A DNA stretch of 60,665 nt. Source: Nitriliruptoraceae bacterium (GTDB taxonomy: Bacteria; Actinomycetota; Nitriliruptoria; Nitriliruptorales; Nitriliruptoraceae). Position numbers and translations under genes: made by a program. Shown here piece by piece: positions 1 to 8,104 of this stretch (positions are counted from its first letter, which is position 1; the number at the start of each line of letters is the position of its first letter). Under the pieces are notes generated by a model. That model was not told the origin of the DNA. It was given only the letters and a program-made list of their open reading frames with translations, and did not search any database. Location: assembly GCA_007121785.1 (NCBI GenBank), contig SKJX01000102.1:1-60665 (forward strand), in the 5' to 3' direction.

Positions 1-1
1 G

Positions 2-292
2 CAGGGCGACCAGCGGGAGGCCGCCGCCCGGTGGCGCGAGGTCGGCGCCGGCCGCGTGATTCGGGCGAGCCAGCTCACGCCTCGCCGACTGCGCTGGGCG
101 GTCGTGCGCCACCTTGCCGACCGCCGAGCCCACGAGGCCGCCGCTCGTCTCGCCGCCGAGGCGCGGTGGCTCGGCGCGGGCCTAGCTGCGACGATCGTCG
201 AGCAGGTCGGTTCGGGGCAGGCGCCCGCCGCCGACGGTGCCGCCCACCACCTCGCCGGGGCCGCTGCATCCGTGCGGGGGCGCCGCCACTAG
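2..292 (+). CDS. Glycosyltransferase (UGT/GT28-like), C-terminal fragment
   Basis: The reading frame is open from the left edge of the window and stops with TAG at 290-292, so only the last 96 residues are present. The fragment has a pattern typical of the end of GT-B glycosyltransferases of the UGT/MurG-like type: a basic LTPRRLRWAV segment followed by an Ala/Arg-rich helix (EAAARLAAEARWLG) and a final helix with TIVEQV. In such enzymes this part packs against the nucleotide-sugar domain. The catalytic and sugar-binding parts are outside the window, so the substrate cannot be judged. The next gene starts only 10 bases later on the same strand. Assignment is by similarity of pattern and is moderate. 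Confidence 0.5.
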   Translation, partial: QGDQREAAARWREVGAGRVIRASQLTPRRLRWAVVRHLADRRAHEAAARLAAEARWLGAGLAATIVEQVGSGQAPAADGAAHHLAGAAASVRGRRH

Positions 293-302
293 AGTGAGTG
301 GC

Positions 303-1265
303 ATGTTTGCCGTCTCCGCCACCGCAGCCACGCCCGACGATCCGCTCGCCGGTCTCGCCCTCGGCGACTATCCCGACCCGCAGCCCCCCGCGGGGTGGGA
401 GGTCGTGGAGGTCCGCGCCGCCACGCTCAACCACCACGATCTGTGGACGTTGCGCGGTGTCGGCATCGATCCCGATCGGCTGCCGATCGTCCTCGGCTGT
501 GACGCCGCCGGGGTGACCGCCGACGGACGCGAGGTGGTTGTCCACGCCGTTGTCGCCGATCCGGACGGCATCGACGAGACCCTCGACCCAGGGTTCTCGA
601 TCCTCTCCGAGCACTACGACGGCACGTTGGCCGAGCAGGTCGCGGTCCCGGCCCGCAACCTGGTGGCCAAGCCCGCGGGTCTCAGTTTCGAGGAGGCGGC
701 GTGCCTGCCCACGGCGTGGCTGACCGCCTACCGGATGCTGTTCTCCCGTGCCGAGCTCCGGCCGGGGCAGCGGGTCCTGGTTCAGGGCGCCGGTGGGGGG
801 GTCGCGACCGCCGCGGTCCTGCTCGGACGTGCCGCCGGCCTCCACGTCACCGTCACCAGCCGTGACGACGCCAAGCTGCAGCGGGCGATCGACTTGGGTG
901 CCCACCAGGCGGTGCCGTCCGGCGAGCGGCTCCCCGCTCGTGTCGACGCGGTGCTGGAGACGGTGGGGGAAGCCACCTGGTCGCATTCGCTCAAGGCGCT
1001 CGAACCCGGCGGCGCGATCGTCGTGGCGGGTGCCACGTCCGGGTTCGATCCGCCGGCGGACCTCGCGCGGGTGTTCTTCCGCCAACTGCGGGTCATCGGG
1101 TCGACGATGGGTACCCGCGACGAGCTTCGACGGCTCGTCGCCATGCTCGATGCCACCGGGGTCCGCCCACCGATCGACGACGTGTTCGATCTGGTCGACG
1201 GCCGGCGAGCCTTCGAGCGGCTACTGGCCGGCGAGGTGTTCGGCAAGCTCGTCCTGCGGCCGTGA
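303..1265 (+). CDS. Zinc-independent alcohol dehydrogenase/quinone reductase-like (MDR family)
   Basis: A 320-residue medium-chain dehydrogenase/reductase, probably a cytoplasmic NAD(P)H-dependent oxidoreductase. The N-terminal GroES-like domain carries NHHDLWTLRG and VLGCDAAG. The Rossmann domain shows VLVQGAGGGVATAAVLLG followed by the usual LGAHQAV segment. The cysteine cluster that binds structural zinc in classical alcohol dehydrogenases is not seen, which favours the quinone-reductase branch (COG0604). ATG 303 was chosen because the protein then begins just before the family's usual N-terminus; an in-frame start at 237 would overlap the upstream gene. The substrate is unknown. Confidence 0.8.
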   Translation: MFAVSATAATPDDPLAGLALGDYPDPQPPAGWEVVEVRAATLNHHDLWTLRGVGIDPDRLPIVLGCDAAGVTADGREVVVHAVVADPDGIDETLDPGFSILSEHYDGTLAEQVAVPARNLVAKPAGLSFEEAACLPTAWLTAYRMLFSRAELRPGQRVLVQGAGGGVATAAVLLGRAAGLHVTVTSRDDAKLQRAIDLGAHQAVPSGERLPARVDAVLETVGEATWSHSLKALEPGGAIVVAGATSGFDPPADLARVFFRQLRVIGSTMGTRDELRRLVAMLDATGVRPPIDDVFDLVDGRRAFERLLAGEVFGKLVLRP

Positions 1266-1321
1266 CCCCAGCGGCGACCGGACGGCGCAGGTGAGATCGG
1301 GTGCGGACGGGCAGGTGGAAG

Positions 1322-1394
1322 CTCCGGGGGCCGGGCTCGAACCGGCGACTTTTCGATTAACAGTCGAACGCTCTGCCAACTGAGCTACCCCGGA
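1322..1394 (-). tRNA. tRNA-Asn (GTT)
   Basis: The minus strand folds into a full cloverleaf of 73 nt. The acceptor stem pairs TCCGGGG with CCCCGGA, the T arm is GCCGG-TTCGAGC-CCGGC, and the anticodon loop CTGTTAA gives anticodon GTT. The 3' CCA is not encoded (the next bases are CTT). Apparent protein fragments read across it on the plus strand are artefacts. Confidence 0.97.
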
Positions 1395-1430
1395 AGGTAG
1401 GACCGGCCCCGGGGGGCCGAGCGGGGGCGG

Positions 1431-1436
1431 AGTGTA
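1431..1436 (-). promoter_or_regulatory. Possible -10 box for tRNA-Asn
   Basis: On the minus strand TACACT fits TAnnnT and lies 37 bases upstream of the tRNA 5' end. No convincing -35 box is visible 16-18 bases further upstream, so this is only a candidate. Confidence 0.35.
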
Positions 1437-1509
1437 GCAACCACCCCGTCGCGCTCGGCACGCACGGGTTGCTGCCGGCTAGCCTCAACGAGCCAACGAG
1501 GAGGCGGTC

Positions 1510-1890
1510 ATGCGCAAGGATCTGGTGCTGATACCCGACGACGAGCCCGGCCAGCTCGCGCGGCTCGGAGAACTGCTCGGCGAAGCCGGGATCAACATCG
1601 AAGCCATCAGCGCGTTCACCGGTCAAGGCAAGGGTATCGTCCACGTCCTGGTCGACCAGGCCGACGAAGCGATGGAGGTGCTCCGCGGCGCCGGTATGGA
1701 CGTCCAGGCGGCCCGTCGGGTCGCGGTCGTGCCGCTGCCGGACTCGCCGGGCCACCTCGGCACCGCCTGCCGGACGCTGGCCGACGCTGGCGTCAACATC
1801 GAACAGGCCTACATCGCGGCCGGCAGCAAGCTGGTCATCGTCTGCGACGAGGTCGATCGCGCCAAGGAACTGCTCGGCGTCTCCGACTGA
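1510..1890 (+). CDS. Tandem ACT-domain protein
   Basis: A 126-residue soluble protein made of two ACT-like modules (about residues 3-66 and 68-124). Each shows the beta-alpha-beta pattern: DEPGQLARLGELLGEAGINI in the first, SPGHLGTACRTLADAGVNI in the second. ACT domains usually bind amino acids or other small ligands. With no catalytic domain attached, this is probably a small regulatory or ligand-binding protein. The start is supported by GAGGAGGCG a few bases upstream of ATG. It faces the convergent DsbA-like gene, 13 bases away. The ligand is unknown. Confidence 0.85.
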   Translation: MRKDLVLIPDDEPGQLARLGELLGEAGINIEAISAFTGQGKGIVHVLVDQADEAMEVLRGAGMDVQAARRVAVVPLPDSPGHLGTACRTLADAGVNIEQAYIAAGSKLVIVCDEVDRAKELLGVSD

Positions 1891-1903
1891 CTCGGGCCCG
1901 GCG

Positions 1904-2509
1904 TCACATCGGCAGGTCGACCTGCTTGAACTCGTGGAGCTCGAGAGGGCTGGCCACCAGATCGACGACCTGCTCGATCCGCTCGATCGAGGTCCGTGCC
2001 TCGCCGTTGGGCCGGTCGAGCAGCCGGACGAACACGGCCCGTTGGTCGGTGACGAAGGTCGGCACGCCCCAGATCTCGCGGTCGGCGGCGGCCTGGTGCT
2101 CCTGGCGGAGCGTCGCGAGCGCGCTGCCGTCGTCGATGCGCTCGAAGACGGCGTCCGGGTCGACGCCGGCAGCGCCGATGGCTTTGGCGATCACGTTCGC
2201 GTCCTTGAGGTCCTCGCCGCGATCGTGTCGGGCGGCGAACAGCTCCTCGTGGGCGTCCAGGAACCGCCCGTGATCCAGATCGCGGACCGCGAGGCCGGCC
2301 TGCAACGCCAGGATCCCGGACTCCTTCGATGGTTGCTCCCGGTCCCAGATCGCGACCTCGCCGTCCTTGACGTGGCCCTGCGCCAGCGAGTACGGCATCC
2401 ACCGCACGTCCAGGTCCGCGCCGGCCCGGAGGGCGGCGATGACGTGCTCGTTGGCGTTGCGGGCGAAGGGGCACAGGTAGTCGAAGGTGATGCCGAAACG
2501 ACGGGTCAC
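1904..2509 (-). CDS. DsbA-family (FrnE/HCCA isomerase-like) thioredoxin-fold protein
   Basis: A 201-residue cytoplasmic protein of the DsbA-like thioredoxin fold. It begins with FDYLCPFARNANEHV, in which only the first active-site cysteine is kept (CPFA instead of CxxC). It has the cis-proline loop WGVPTFV near residue 145. In Actinomycetota such one-cysteine members are often thiol-dependent (for example mycothiol-linked) reductases or isomerases rather than disulfide formers. No signal peptide is visible. The gene ends 13 bases from the convergent ACT gene, and a membrane-protein gene lies 81 bases upstream on the same strand. The precise reaction is not deducible. Confidence 0.8.
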   Translation of the reverse strand: MTRRFGITFDYLCPFARNANEHVIAALRAGADLDVRWMPYSLAQGHVKDGEVAIWDREQPSKESGILALQAGLAVRDLDHGRFLDAHEELFAARHDRGEDLKDANVIAKAIGAAGVDPDAVFERIDDGSALATLRQEHQAAADREIWGVPTFVTDQRAVFVRLLDRPNGEARTSIERIEQVVDLVASPLELHEFKQVDLPM

Positions 2510-2590
2510 GGGTAGGTCCTTGGGGTCGCGGTCGATGTGTTCGAGTTGCGGTCGGTCCGGTGGTGTCGCGGGTCGAGCTGGTCGGGGTCC

Positions 2591-3004
2591 TTACCAACCC
2601 AGACAGCGGGCGAGGTCTTCCCAGCGTTCGCCGCAGGCGGTCTGGATGCCCCGGAAGCTCAGGGCGAAGGCGAAGAAGGCTCCCCAGCCGAGGCCGACGT
2701 ACTCCCGCGACTCACGACGGAGCCCGGCGATGCGGCCGCCGACGATCGCCACGAGCGGGAACAGCGAGCCGTACAGGTAGTGCAGCCACGCCAGCGGCAT
2801 CCCGACCGCTCGTCGTCCGAGCAGGAGCAGGATGATCCCGGTGATCGTCTGGAGGACGAGCAGGTTCTCCGTCCAGTGCTGGGTGACCCACAGCCACGTG
2901 GGGGTCGCCTGCCGACCCGAAAGCCGCAGGAACAGTGCCGCGCCCATGACCACGACGAACAGCACCACGATGACGACACCGAGGTAGCGGTGGAATGGGG
3001 TCAC
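2591..3004 (-). CDS. Small four-helix membrane protein, unknown
   Basis: A 137-residue protein with about four hydrophobic segments. The first follows MTPFHRYLG, the second covers LLVLQTITGIILLLL, the third LYGSLFPLVAIVGG and the last WGAFFAFALSFRG. No enzymatic motif is recognised. Two cysteines sit near the C-terminus (CGERWEDLARC). It is read toward the DsbA-like gene and diverges from the histidine kinase gene. Nothing in the sequence gives a specific function. Confidence 0.7.
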   Translation of the reverse strand: MTPFHRYLGVVIVVLFVVVMGAALFLRLSGRQATPTWLWVTQHWTENLLVLQTITGIILLLLGRRAVGMPLAWLHYLYGSLFPLVAIVGGRIAGLRRESREYVGLGWGAFFAFALSFRGIQTACGERWEDLARCLGW

Positions 3005-3201
3005 AGGCGCTCCGGGCCGACGAGGCGCTCGACAGCGATCGCGAGCCGCGCTGGCCGGGGCAGCGGTCGCTCGCGGCGGTGCAGGGTATCCAGGGCCGGA
3101 TGCTCACCCCTTCGTCCGGACCGGGTCCTCCGAGACGACGAGGTGGATACCCCTCTCAGGGACGACGCGGGGCGGGCCGACCACTGGCTAGCGTCGGTGT
3201 C

Positions 3202-4578
3202 GTGGATGAGCAGACAGATGGGCCGCGATCGTCGGGTTCGGTCGCCCGTGCGACCTCGACGAGCGCGACCGCGCCGGCGGTCGGCCCGGAGCCGGTGGGT
3301 CGGCGCTCGCAGCCGTCGGCTTTCGATGTCCTGCTCGCGGCGGTCCTCGCGGCCTTGGCGGTCACCGATCACCTGACCGATCCACGGCAGATCGCGTGGT
3401 TGCCCTTCGACCCGTGGTGGTTCGTGGGGCCGCTGCTGCTGCTGATGTACGTCCCGTTGGCGTGGCGACGGGTCGCTCCCATGCCGACGATGGCGGTGAC
3501 GGGGACCGCGACCGGCGTGTTGGCGCTCCTCGGACTGCCGCTCGGCGCGGCGCTGTCAGCCGTGATCGTGGCGCTGTACTCGGTCGCTGCCTACGGCAGT
3601 CGCCAGGAAGGGCGGGTCTCCCTGGTGATCTCCGGCATGTTCATCGCTGGTTCGGCCTTGTCCGCCTGGGCGCAGGGCACGCCGTTCGGCCCCGTCGACT
3701 TCGTGATCAACGCCCTGGCGTTCGTCGGGGTGTGGGCCCTTGGCGACCGTGCTCGCGCACGCCGGCAGGTCCTGGCGCAGCTCACGGCACGTGCGGACGA
3801 GGCGGAACGCTCCCGGCAGTTGGCTGCCGAACTCGCCGTCGCGGACGAGCGATCGCGCATCGCACGCGAGCTCCACGACGTCGTCGCTCACGCGGTGAGC
3901 GTCGTGGTGGTCCAAGCCGGTGCCGGTCAGCGCGTCGCCGAGCGCGACCCGTCACAGGCCACCCAAGCGCTCGCGGCGATCGAATCGACGGGGCGGGACG
4001 CGCTGCGGGATCTGCGGGATCTGGTCGGGCTGTTGCGTGACCCTCACACCGGCACCGTCGACGGTCCGCACGGGTCGGTCGGTGCCGACGGTCCGTACGG
4101 GTCGGCGGCCGCCATCGGGGACCGGAGCCCACAACCGACGGTGGCCGATATCGAGAATCTGGTCGAACGGCTCAACGATGCGGGGGTGCCGGTCCGACTA
4201 CAGCGGCAGGGCGATCTCGCGTCGCTGCCGACGGGGGTGGCGGTCTCGGTCTACCGCATCGTCCAGGAGGCGCTGACGAACGTGCTCAAGCACGCGGGAC
4301 CGGTCGATGACGTCTTGGTCACCCTCGACCGCCGCACCGACCGGGTGCTGGTATCGGTCGAGGACGACGGTCGAGGCCCTCCCGGCGACCAGCGGGGCGC
4401 CGCCGGCGGTGGGACGGGGCTGGCCGGTATGCGCGAACGCGTCGCGGTGTTCGGTGGTCTGCTGCGGGCGGGGCCTCGTCCGAACGGTGGCTTCCTGGTG
4501 CGTGCGCGGCTGCCAATCGCCGTTGATGACGTCCCGGGAACCGATGGAGCGGACGCCGGTGACGGTGCGCGCTCATGA
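3202..4578 (+). CDS. Sensor histidine kinase, HisKA_3 type
   Basis: About 458 residues from GTG 3202. The N-terminal 180 residues hold five or so membrane segments, with no clear extracellular ligand domain. A dimerisation/phosphoacceptor helix follows with ARELHDVVAHAVSVVV (His about 225). The HATPase domain shows VQEALTNVLKHA, VEDDGRGPP and GTGLAGMRERV. This is the NarX/LiaS-type architecture of two-component kinases that phosphorylate NarL-family regulators, and such a regulator follows directly. The frame is open upstream to 2995, but that part is Pro/Arg-rich and overlaps the divergent membrane gene, so the later GTG was chosen. The stimulus is unknown; LiaS-like kinases often sense envelope stress. 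Confidence 0.85.
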   Translation: MDEQTDGPRSSGSVARATSTSATAPAVGPEPVGRRSQPSAFDVLLAAVLAALAVTDHLTDPRQIAWLPFDPWWFVGPLLLLMYVPLAWRRVAPMPTMAVTGTATGVLALLGLPLGAALSAVIVALYSVAAYGSRQEGRVSLVISGMFIAGSALSAWAQGTPFGPVDFVINALAFVGVWALGDRARARRQVLAQLTARADEAERSRQLAAELAVADERSRIARELHDVVAHAVSVVVVQAGAGQRVAERDPSQATQALAAIESTGRDALRDLRDLVGLLRDPHTGTVDGPHGSVGADGPYGSAAAIGDRSPQPTVADIENLVERLNDAGVPVRLQRQGDLASLPTGVAVSVYRIVQEALTNVLKHAGPVDDVLVTLDRRTDRVLVSVEDDGRGPPGDQRGAAGGGTGLAGMRERVAVFGGLLRAGPRPNGGFLVRARLPIAVDDVPGTDGADAGDGARS

Positions 4579-4657
4579 TCGGGTGGCAAGGTCGCACCCG
4601 CGACCGCTGGACGATCCCTGCGGTCGCGTACCGACCGCCGAGGTGGAGGCGACAGAC

Positions 4658-5320
4658 GTGAGCATCACGATCGCGATCGTCGATGACCAACACCTGGTTC
4701 GGACCGGTTTCCGGATGATCCTCGAAGCCGAGGATGATCTGGAGGTGATCGCCGAAGCGGCCGACGGGCTCGCTGCGGTCGAGGTCATCGAGCGGGACCG
4801 TCCGGATCTCGCTCTGGTCGATGTACGGATGCCCCACCTCGACGGGATCGAGGCGACCCGCCGCCTGGTCGCTGGCGGCTCACCCACGAGGATCGTGATC
4901 CTGACGACCTTCGACCTCGACGAGTACGTGTTCGCGGCCTTGCGTGCCGGGGCGAGCGGTTTCCTGCTCAAGGACACGCCCGCCGACCGTCTCGTCGAGG
5001 CGGTCCGCACCGTCGCCGCCGGGGACGCGCTGCTGTCGCCGGCCGTGACCCGGCGGGTGGTCACCGCCTTCGTCGAGGGGGTGGCGACGCAGAGCGTCCC
5101 GCCACCGGAACTCGACGAGCTCACCGAGCGCGAGCAGGAGGTACTGCGGTTGCTGGCTCGAGGGCGCAGCAACGCGGAGATCGCCGAGGCCCTGTTCATC
5201 TCCGAGACCACCGTCAAGACCCATGTGGGACGGGTCCTGCAGAAGCTGCGCCTGCGCGACCGTGTCCAGGCCGTGGTGTTCGCCTACGAGCACGGCATCG
5301 TGCGGGCCGGGAACGGGTGA
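4658..5320 (+). CDS. NarL/FixJ-family response regulator
   Basis: A 220-residue transcription factor paired with the preceding kinase. The receiver domain has the acidic pair D9/D10 (IVDDQ), phosphoacceptor D55 in LVDVRMPHLDG, and the switch region ILTTFD with the conserved Lys in FLLKDTP. The C-terminal LuxR helix-turn-helix is clear (LTEREQEVLRLLARG, ISETTVKTHVGRVLQKL). GTG 4658 is preceded by AGGTGGAGG at good spacing. The start lies 79 bases after the kinase stop, so the two are probably co-transcribed. Target genes cannot be read from the sequence. Confidence 0.92.
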   Translation: MSITIAIVDDQHLVRTGFRMILEAEDDLEVIAEAADGLAAVEVIERDRPDLALVDVRMPHLDGIEATRRLVAGGSPTRIVILTTFDLDEYVFAALRAGASGFLLKDTPADRLVEAVRTVAAGDALLSPAVTRRVVTAFVEGVATQSVPPPELDELTEREQEVLRLLARGRSNAEIAEALFISETTVKTHVGRVLQKLRLRDRVQAVVFAYEHGIVRAGNG

Positions 5321-5414
5321 CCGTTCAGCCGTGCGTCCTGCCCCGGCGACGTCGACCTCGGAGCGTAGAGCGTAGGCTGGGCGGCAGGCCATACCGCCAC
5401 CGGGAGGTCCTGCG

Positions 5415-5729
5415 ATGCTCGCCGCGTTCTCCGTCAGCCCGTTCGGTCAGCAGGATTCGGTCGGTGACGTCGTGGCCGGCGTCGTCCGGCTGGTCCGCGA
5501 GAGCGGCCTGCCCAACGAGACCGGTCCGATGTTCACCACCGTGGAGGGCGAGCCCGGCGAGGTGTTCGCGCTGCTCTCGCGCTGCCTGACCTACGTCGAG
5601 CAGTACGCGCCACGGGTGTCGATGGTCGTCAAGATCGATCACCGGCCCGGCCACGACGGGCAGCTTCGCGGCAAGGTGGAGCGCATCGAGCGGGTGCTGT
5701 CCGAGGGTGGCGATCCGCCTCCGGTGTGA
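5415..5729 (+). CDS. MTH1187/YkoF-like thiamine-binding family protein
   Basis: A 104-residue protein resembling the MTH1187 family (PF01910, formerly DUF77), which folds as a small ferredoxin-like domain and is linked to thiamine or hydroxymethylpyrimidine binding. Supporting features are the start LAAFSVSPFG, the segment GPMFTTVEGE and the end VVKIDHRPGHDGQLRGKVERIE. GGGAGG lies 9 bases upstream of ATG. It stands between the two-component regulator and the convergent EamA transporter. Whether it binds thiamine here is inferred from the family only. Confidence 0.7.
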   Translation: MLAAFSVSPFGQQDSVGDVVAGVVRLVRESGLPNETGPMFTTVEGEPGEVFALLSRCLTYVEQYAPRVSMVVKIDHRPGHDGQLRGKVERIERVLSEGGDPPPV

Positions 5730-5732
5730 GCG

Positions 5733-6710
5733 TCAGCCCGCGGTCTGGTCCGACGCCGGGCGGGTGTGCTCCCGTCGGGAGGTGACCCAGGCGCCGACCA
5801 GGACCAGGGCGGTGCCCGCGAGCGCCAACGGGTGGACGTGCTCGCCGAGTGCCACGACGCCCAGGATGATCGCGACGACCGGGACGAAGTAGATCGCGAT
5901 CGAGCCACGGGGACCGCCCACGCGACCGACGAGCGTGGCCATCAGCACGAACGCGAGCCCGGTCCCGAGCACACCGAGGGGGATCATGGCCAGCGCCGGT
6001 CCCCAGGCGAAGGTGGATCCTCGCAGGGCCACGAGCCCGAACGGGACGACCACCACCAGCGCGGCGAGCTGGGCGCGTAGCAGCACCGCGAGCGCGCCGT
6101 ACCGCTGCTGGAGGGGGACCGCGAGGTTCGCGGCCAAGCCGTAGAGGATCACGGCCATCACGACAAGGCCGGTGCCGGCAGCGGTCTCCGCGGTGCCGGC
6201 GGCGGCAACCTGGCCGAGAGGGATCTCCGGTAGGGAGATGGCCACGATCCCCCCGAAGCCGATCACCAGGCCGATCGCCTGGGTTCGTGCCGGAAGCCGC
6301 CACAGCAGGACGGCGGACCATGCCGCCACGGTCAGGGGCATCGCCCCGTTGACCATCCCGGCGACGGAGGAGTCGATCCACTGCTGCGCCACCGGGAACA
6401 GCAGCAGCGGGATGCCCATCCAGACGACCCCGAGGAGCGCGACGCGCGGAAGGTCCTCGCGGTCGATCCGGGTGCGCCGGGCCCGGGGGACCAGCGCAAG
6501 GGCGAGGGCGCCGAAGCCGATGCGGCAGAGGGTCACCAGGCCCGGGGCGAAACTGCGCAACCCGATCTCCATGAGCAGGAACGACGAGCCCCAGACGGTG
6601 GCGATGGCGGCCAACAGGCCCCACTCGCGCCAGCCGAAGGCGTCGAGGTGGGTTCCCAGGCTGGTACTGAGCAGGCGCGGCCGACCCGGGCCACCGAGGT
6701 GTTGCGTCAC
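5733..6710 (-). CDS. EamA/RhaT-family (DMT) transporter
   Basis: A 325-residue inner-membrane protein with about ten transmembrane segments in two EamA repeats. Typical landmarks are ATVWGSSFLLMEIGLRSFAP at the start of repeat one, VPLQQRYGALAVLLRAQLAA in the middle, and the proline-containing segment SIAIYFVPVVAIILGVVALGE in repeat two. Members export amino acids or other metabolites, but the substrate cannot be predicted. The frame is open for another 980 bases upstream, but that portion is not EamA-like. GTG 6710 has AGGAGG six bases before it, which fixes the start. Confidence 0.88.
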   Translation of the reverse strand: MTQHLGGPGRPRLLSTSLGTHLDAFGWREWGLLAAIATVWGSSFLLMEIGLRSFAPGLVTLCRIGFGALALALVPRARRTRIDREDLPRVALLGVVWMGIPLLLFPVAQQWIDSSVAGMVNGAMPLTVAAWSAVLLWRLPARTQAIGLVIGFGGIVAISLPEIPLGQVAAAGTAETAAGTGLVVMAVILYGLAANLAVPLQQRYGALAVLLRAQLAALVVVVPFGLVALRGSTFAWGPALAMIPLGVLGTGLAFVLMATLVGRVGGPRGSIAIYFVPVVAIILGVVALGEHVHPLALAGTALVLVGAWVTSRREHTRPASDQTAG

Positions 6711-7043
6711 CGCGTCCTCCTGCGCACCGGTCGTCCGGGGTACCGGACGACGGCTCCAGCGTACCGACCCGCCTCGCCGCTCCGGGCGCGCCGGCGATGA
6801 CCGGATCCCCCGCATGGCGTCAGATCGCATCGCGCCGCCGCAGCCGCCCGGACCCCGGCGCACGGACGGGGGTGGGGCTGGCGACGATCGGGTGCGTGCG
6901 GCAGACTCGGTCGCGCACCGGATGTGCCCAGGTCGGCACGTACCGGATCGACCGGGACCTTCAGCGTCCCTTCGCAGCGCTCGCTGCCCCCGTGACCACC
7001 AGGTCGCGACCAGATCCCACCTTCCCCTGGCTTCGGAGTCCCC
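6711..7043. other. Divergent intergenic region, no gene seen
   Basis: This 333-base region separates the EamA gene (minus) from the Rpf-like gene (plus) and must hold both promoters. Apart from the inverted repeat at 6731-6750 I see no coding frame with credible start and composition. I looked for a c-di-AMP (ydaO-type) riboswitch, which often precedes rpf genes, and could not match its conserved core by eye. Confidence 0.5.
6731..6750. repeat. Perfect inverted repeat upstream of EamA gene
   Basis: TCGTCCGG-GGTA-CCGGACGA is an 8-bp perfect stem with a 4-base spacer, about 20 bases upstream of the EamA start. It could be an operator or a leader hairpin. No cognate regulator is adjacent. Confidence 0.4.
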
Positions 7044-7682
7044 TTGCGGTCCATCCTGCGTGCGTACACCTCCCGGCGACGCTGGGAGCATCTCGGCGTC
7101 GTCGCGGCGATCGCCGTGGTCGGCTCGGCCGCGGTCGTGATCGAGACCACCACCGCCTCCGACGATCCGGCCGATGACCACCGACGGGCCGCGCAGGTGA
7201 CCACGGTCACCGTGCCGCCGGCCAGCACGCTCGACGCGAGCGCCGTGACCCATCGCGACGAGGTCGCGGAGATGCTCCTGGCATCGTTCGAGGCGGCCGA
7301 CGAAGCCGAGGCGGCCGACGGCGCCGACGGGACCGGTGACCCGCAGGAGACGACCGAGGACGCCGGCGGCGCGGAGGAGACGGCGGCCGACGAGCCGACC
7401 GACGACGCTGGTTCGGACGGTCACGTACCGGATGCTGTCTGGGACGAGCTGGCTGAGTGCGAGTCGAGCGGCGACTGGTCGATCAACACCGGCAACGGGT
7501 TCTACGGCGGGCTGCAGTTCGAGCTCGAGTCGTGGGAGTGGGCCGGCGGTCACCGCTACGCGGAGTACCCGCACTACGCGACCCGCGAGCAGCAGATCGA
7601 GATCGCCGAGGAACTGCTCGAGATCCATCCGGCCGGCTGGGGTGCCTGGCCGGCCTGCGCAGCGCAGCTCGGACTGCGCTGA
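7044..7682 (+). CDS. Rpf-like secreted/anchored transglycosylase
   Basis: A 212-residue envelope protein. A basic start (RAYTSRRRWEH) precedes one hydrophobic segment (about residues 17-33) that acts as signal anchor. An acidic, Ala/Asp/Glu/Thr-rich disordered linker follows (about 40-128), then a C-terminal Rpf-type transglycosylase domain with LAECESSGDWSINTGNGFYG. Glu140 in CES matches the catalytic glutamate of resuscitation-promoting factors. Such enzymes cleave peptidoglycan glycan strands and aid growth resumption. The start is TTG 7044 with CGGAG a few bases upstream. The core is nearly the same as that of the second Rpf-like protein at 19764-20768. Confidence 0.85.
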   Translation: MRSILRAYTSRRRWEHLGVVAAIAVVGSAAVVIETTTASDDPADDHRRAAQVTTVTVPPASTLDASAVTHRDEVAEMLLASFEAADEAEAADGADGTGDPQETTEDAGGAEETAADEPTDDAGSDGHVPDAVWDELAECESSGDWSINTGNGFYGGLQFELESWEWAGGHRYAEYPHYATREQQIEIAEELLEIHPAGWGAWPACAAQLGLR

Positions 7683-7760
7683 CCGCACCCAGCTCGCTGG
7701 ACGGAGATGACGCGGCTAGAACCGCGCTGTGGAGTGTCGCCGACCGACCGGAGTGGAGAC

Positions 7761-8000
7761 GTGCGCATCCGCACGCTGCTGACGCTGTCGACGGGCGCGG
7801 CTATCGGCGCCGGCTCGATGTACCTGCTCGACCCCGAGCACGGTCCGCAGCGACGCCGTGAGGCGCGTGCCTACGCGCTGGCGCAAGCCCGTGAGGGCTC
7901 CGTCCGTGCCGCGCTCGACGCCAAGCGGCGCGCAGAGGGGTTGGCCGTGGCTGCGGTCGCCGGCTACCACGAGGCACGGGTCGCCGACGCGGCCGGGTGA
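7761..8000 (+). CDS. Small YtxH-like membrane-associated protein
   Basis: A 79-residue protein from GTG 7761, with GTGGAGAC just before it. One hydrophobic stretch (about residues 5-22, [19 protein letters not shown]) is followed by [13 protein letters not shown], a motif common in short actinobacterial and proteobacterial proteins annotated as YtxH-like. A long charged, probably helical tail follows. It likely sits in the membrane with the tail in the cytoplasm. It follows the Rpf-like gene by 78 bases and could be co-transcribed. Function unknown. Confidence 0.6.
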   Translation: MRIRTLLTLSTGAAIGAGSMYLLDPEHGPQRRREARAYALAQAREGSVRAALDAKRRAEGLAVAAVAGYHEARVADAAG

Positions 8001-8104
8001 GCGACGACCGTTCGGTCCGGCCCCGAAGCTGTCGCTGCACCCCTCGGTTGGGTTCCCCTGCTCGTCGCCACGTAGCGTGTGCGGCATCGACGTGGGAGCG
8101 GGAC

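Noticed and set aside
75-1085. Long minus-strand frame opposite the MDR dehydrogenase
   Set aside because: Arg/Gly/Pro-rich antisense frame typical of GC-rich DNA; the plus strand codes for a clear dehydrogenase.
748-1383. Plus-strand protein ending in GAGLEPATFRL
   Set aside because: That ending is the known artefact of reading across a tRNA gene on the opposite strand.
6830-7043. c-di-AMP riboswitch upstream of the Rpf-like gene
   Set aside because: Expected from knowledge of actinobacterial rpf genes, but the conserved core could not be recognised by eye. A covariance search with the ydaO model would decide.
6711-7688. Upstream extension of the EamA frame (a 651-residue frame in total)
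   Set aside because: The extra part is not EamA-like, is antisense to the Rpf gene, and AGGAGG before GTG 6710 marks the start.
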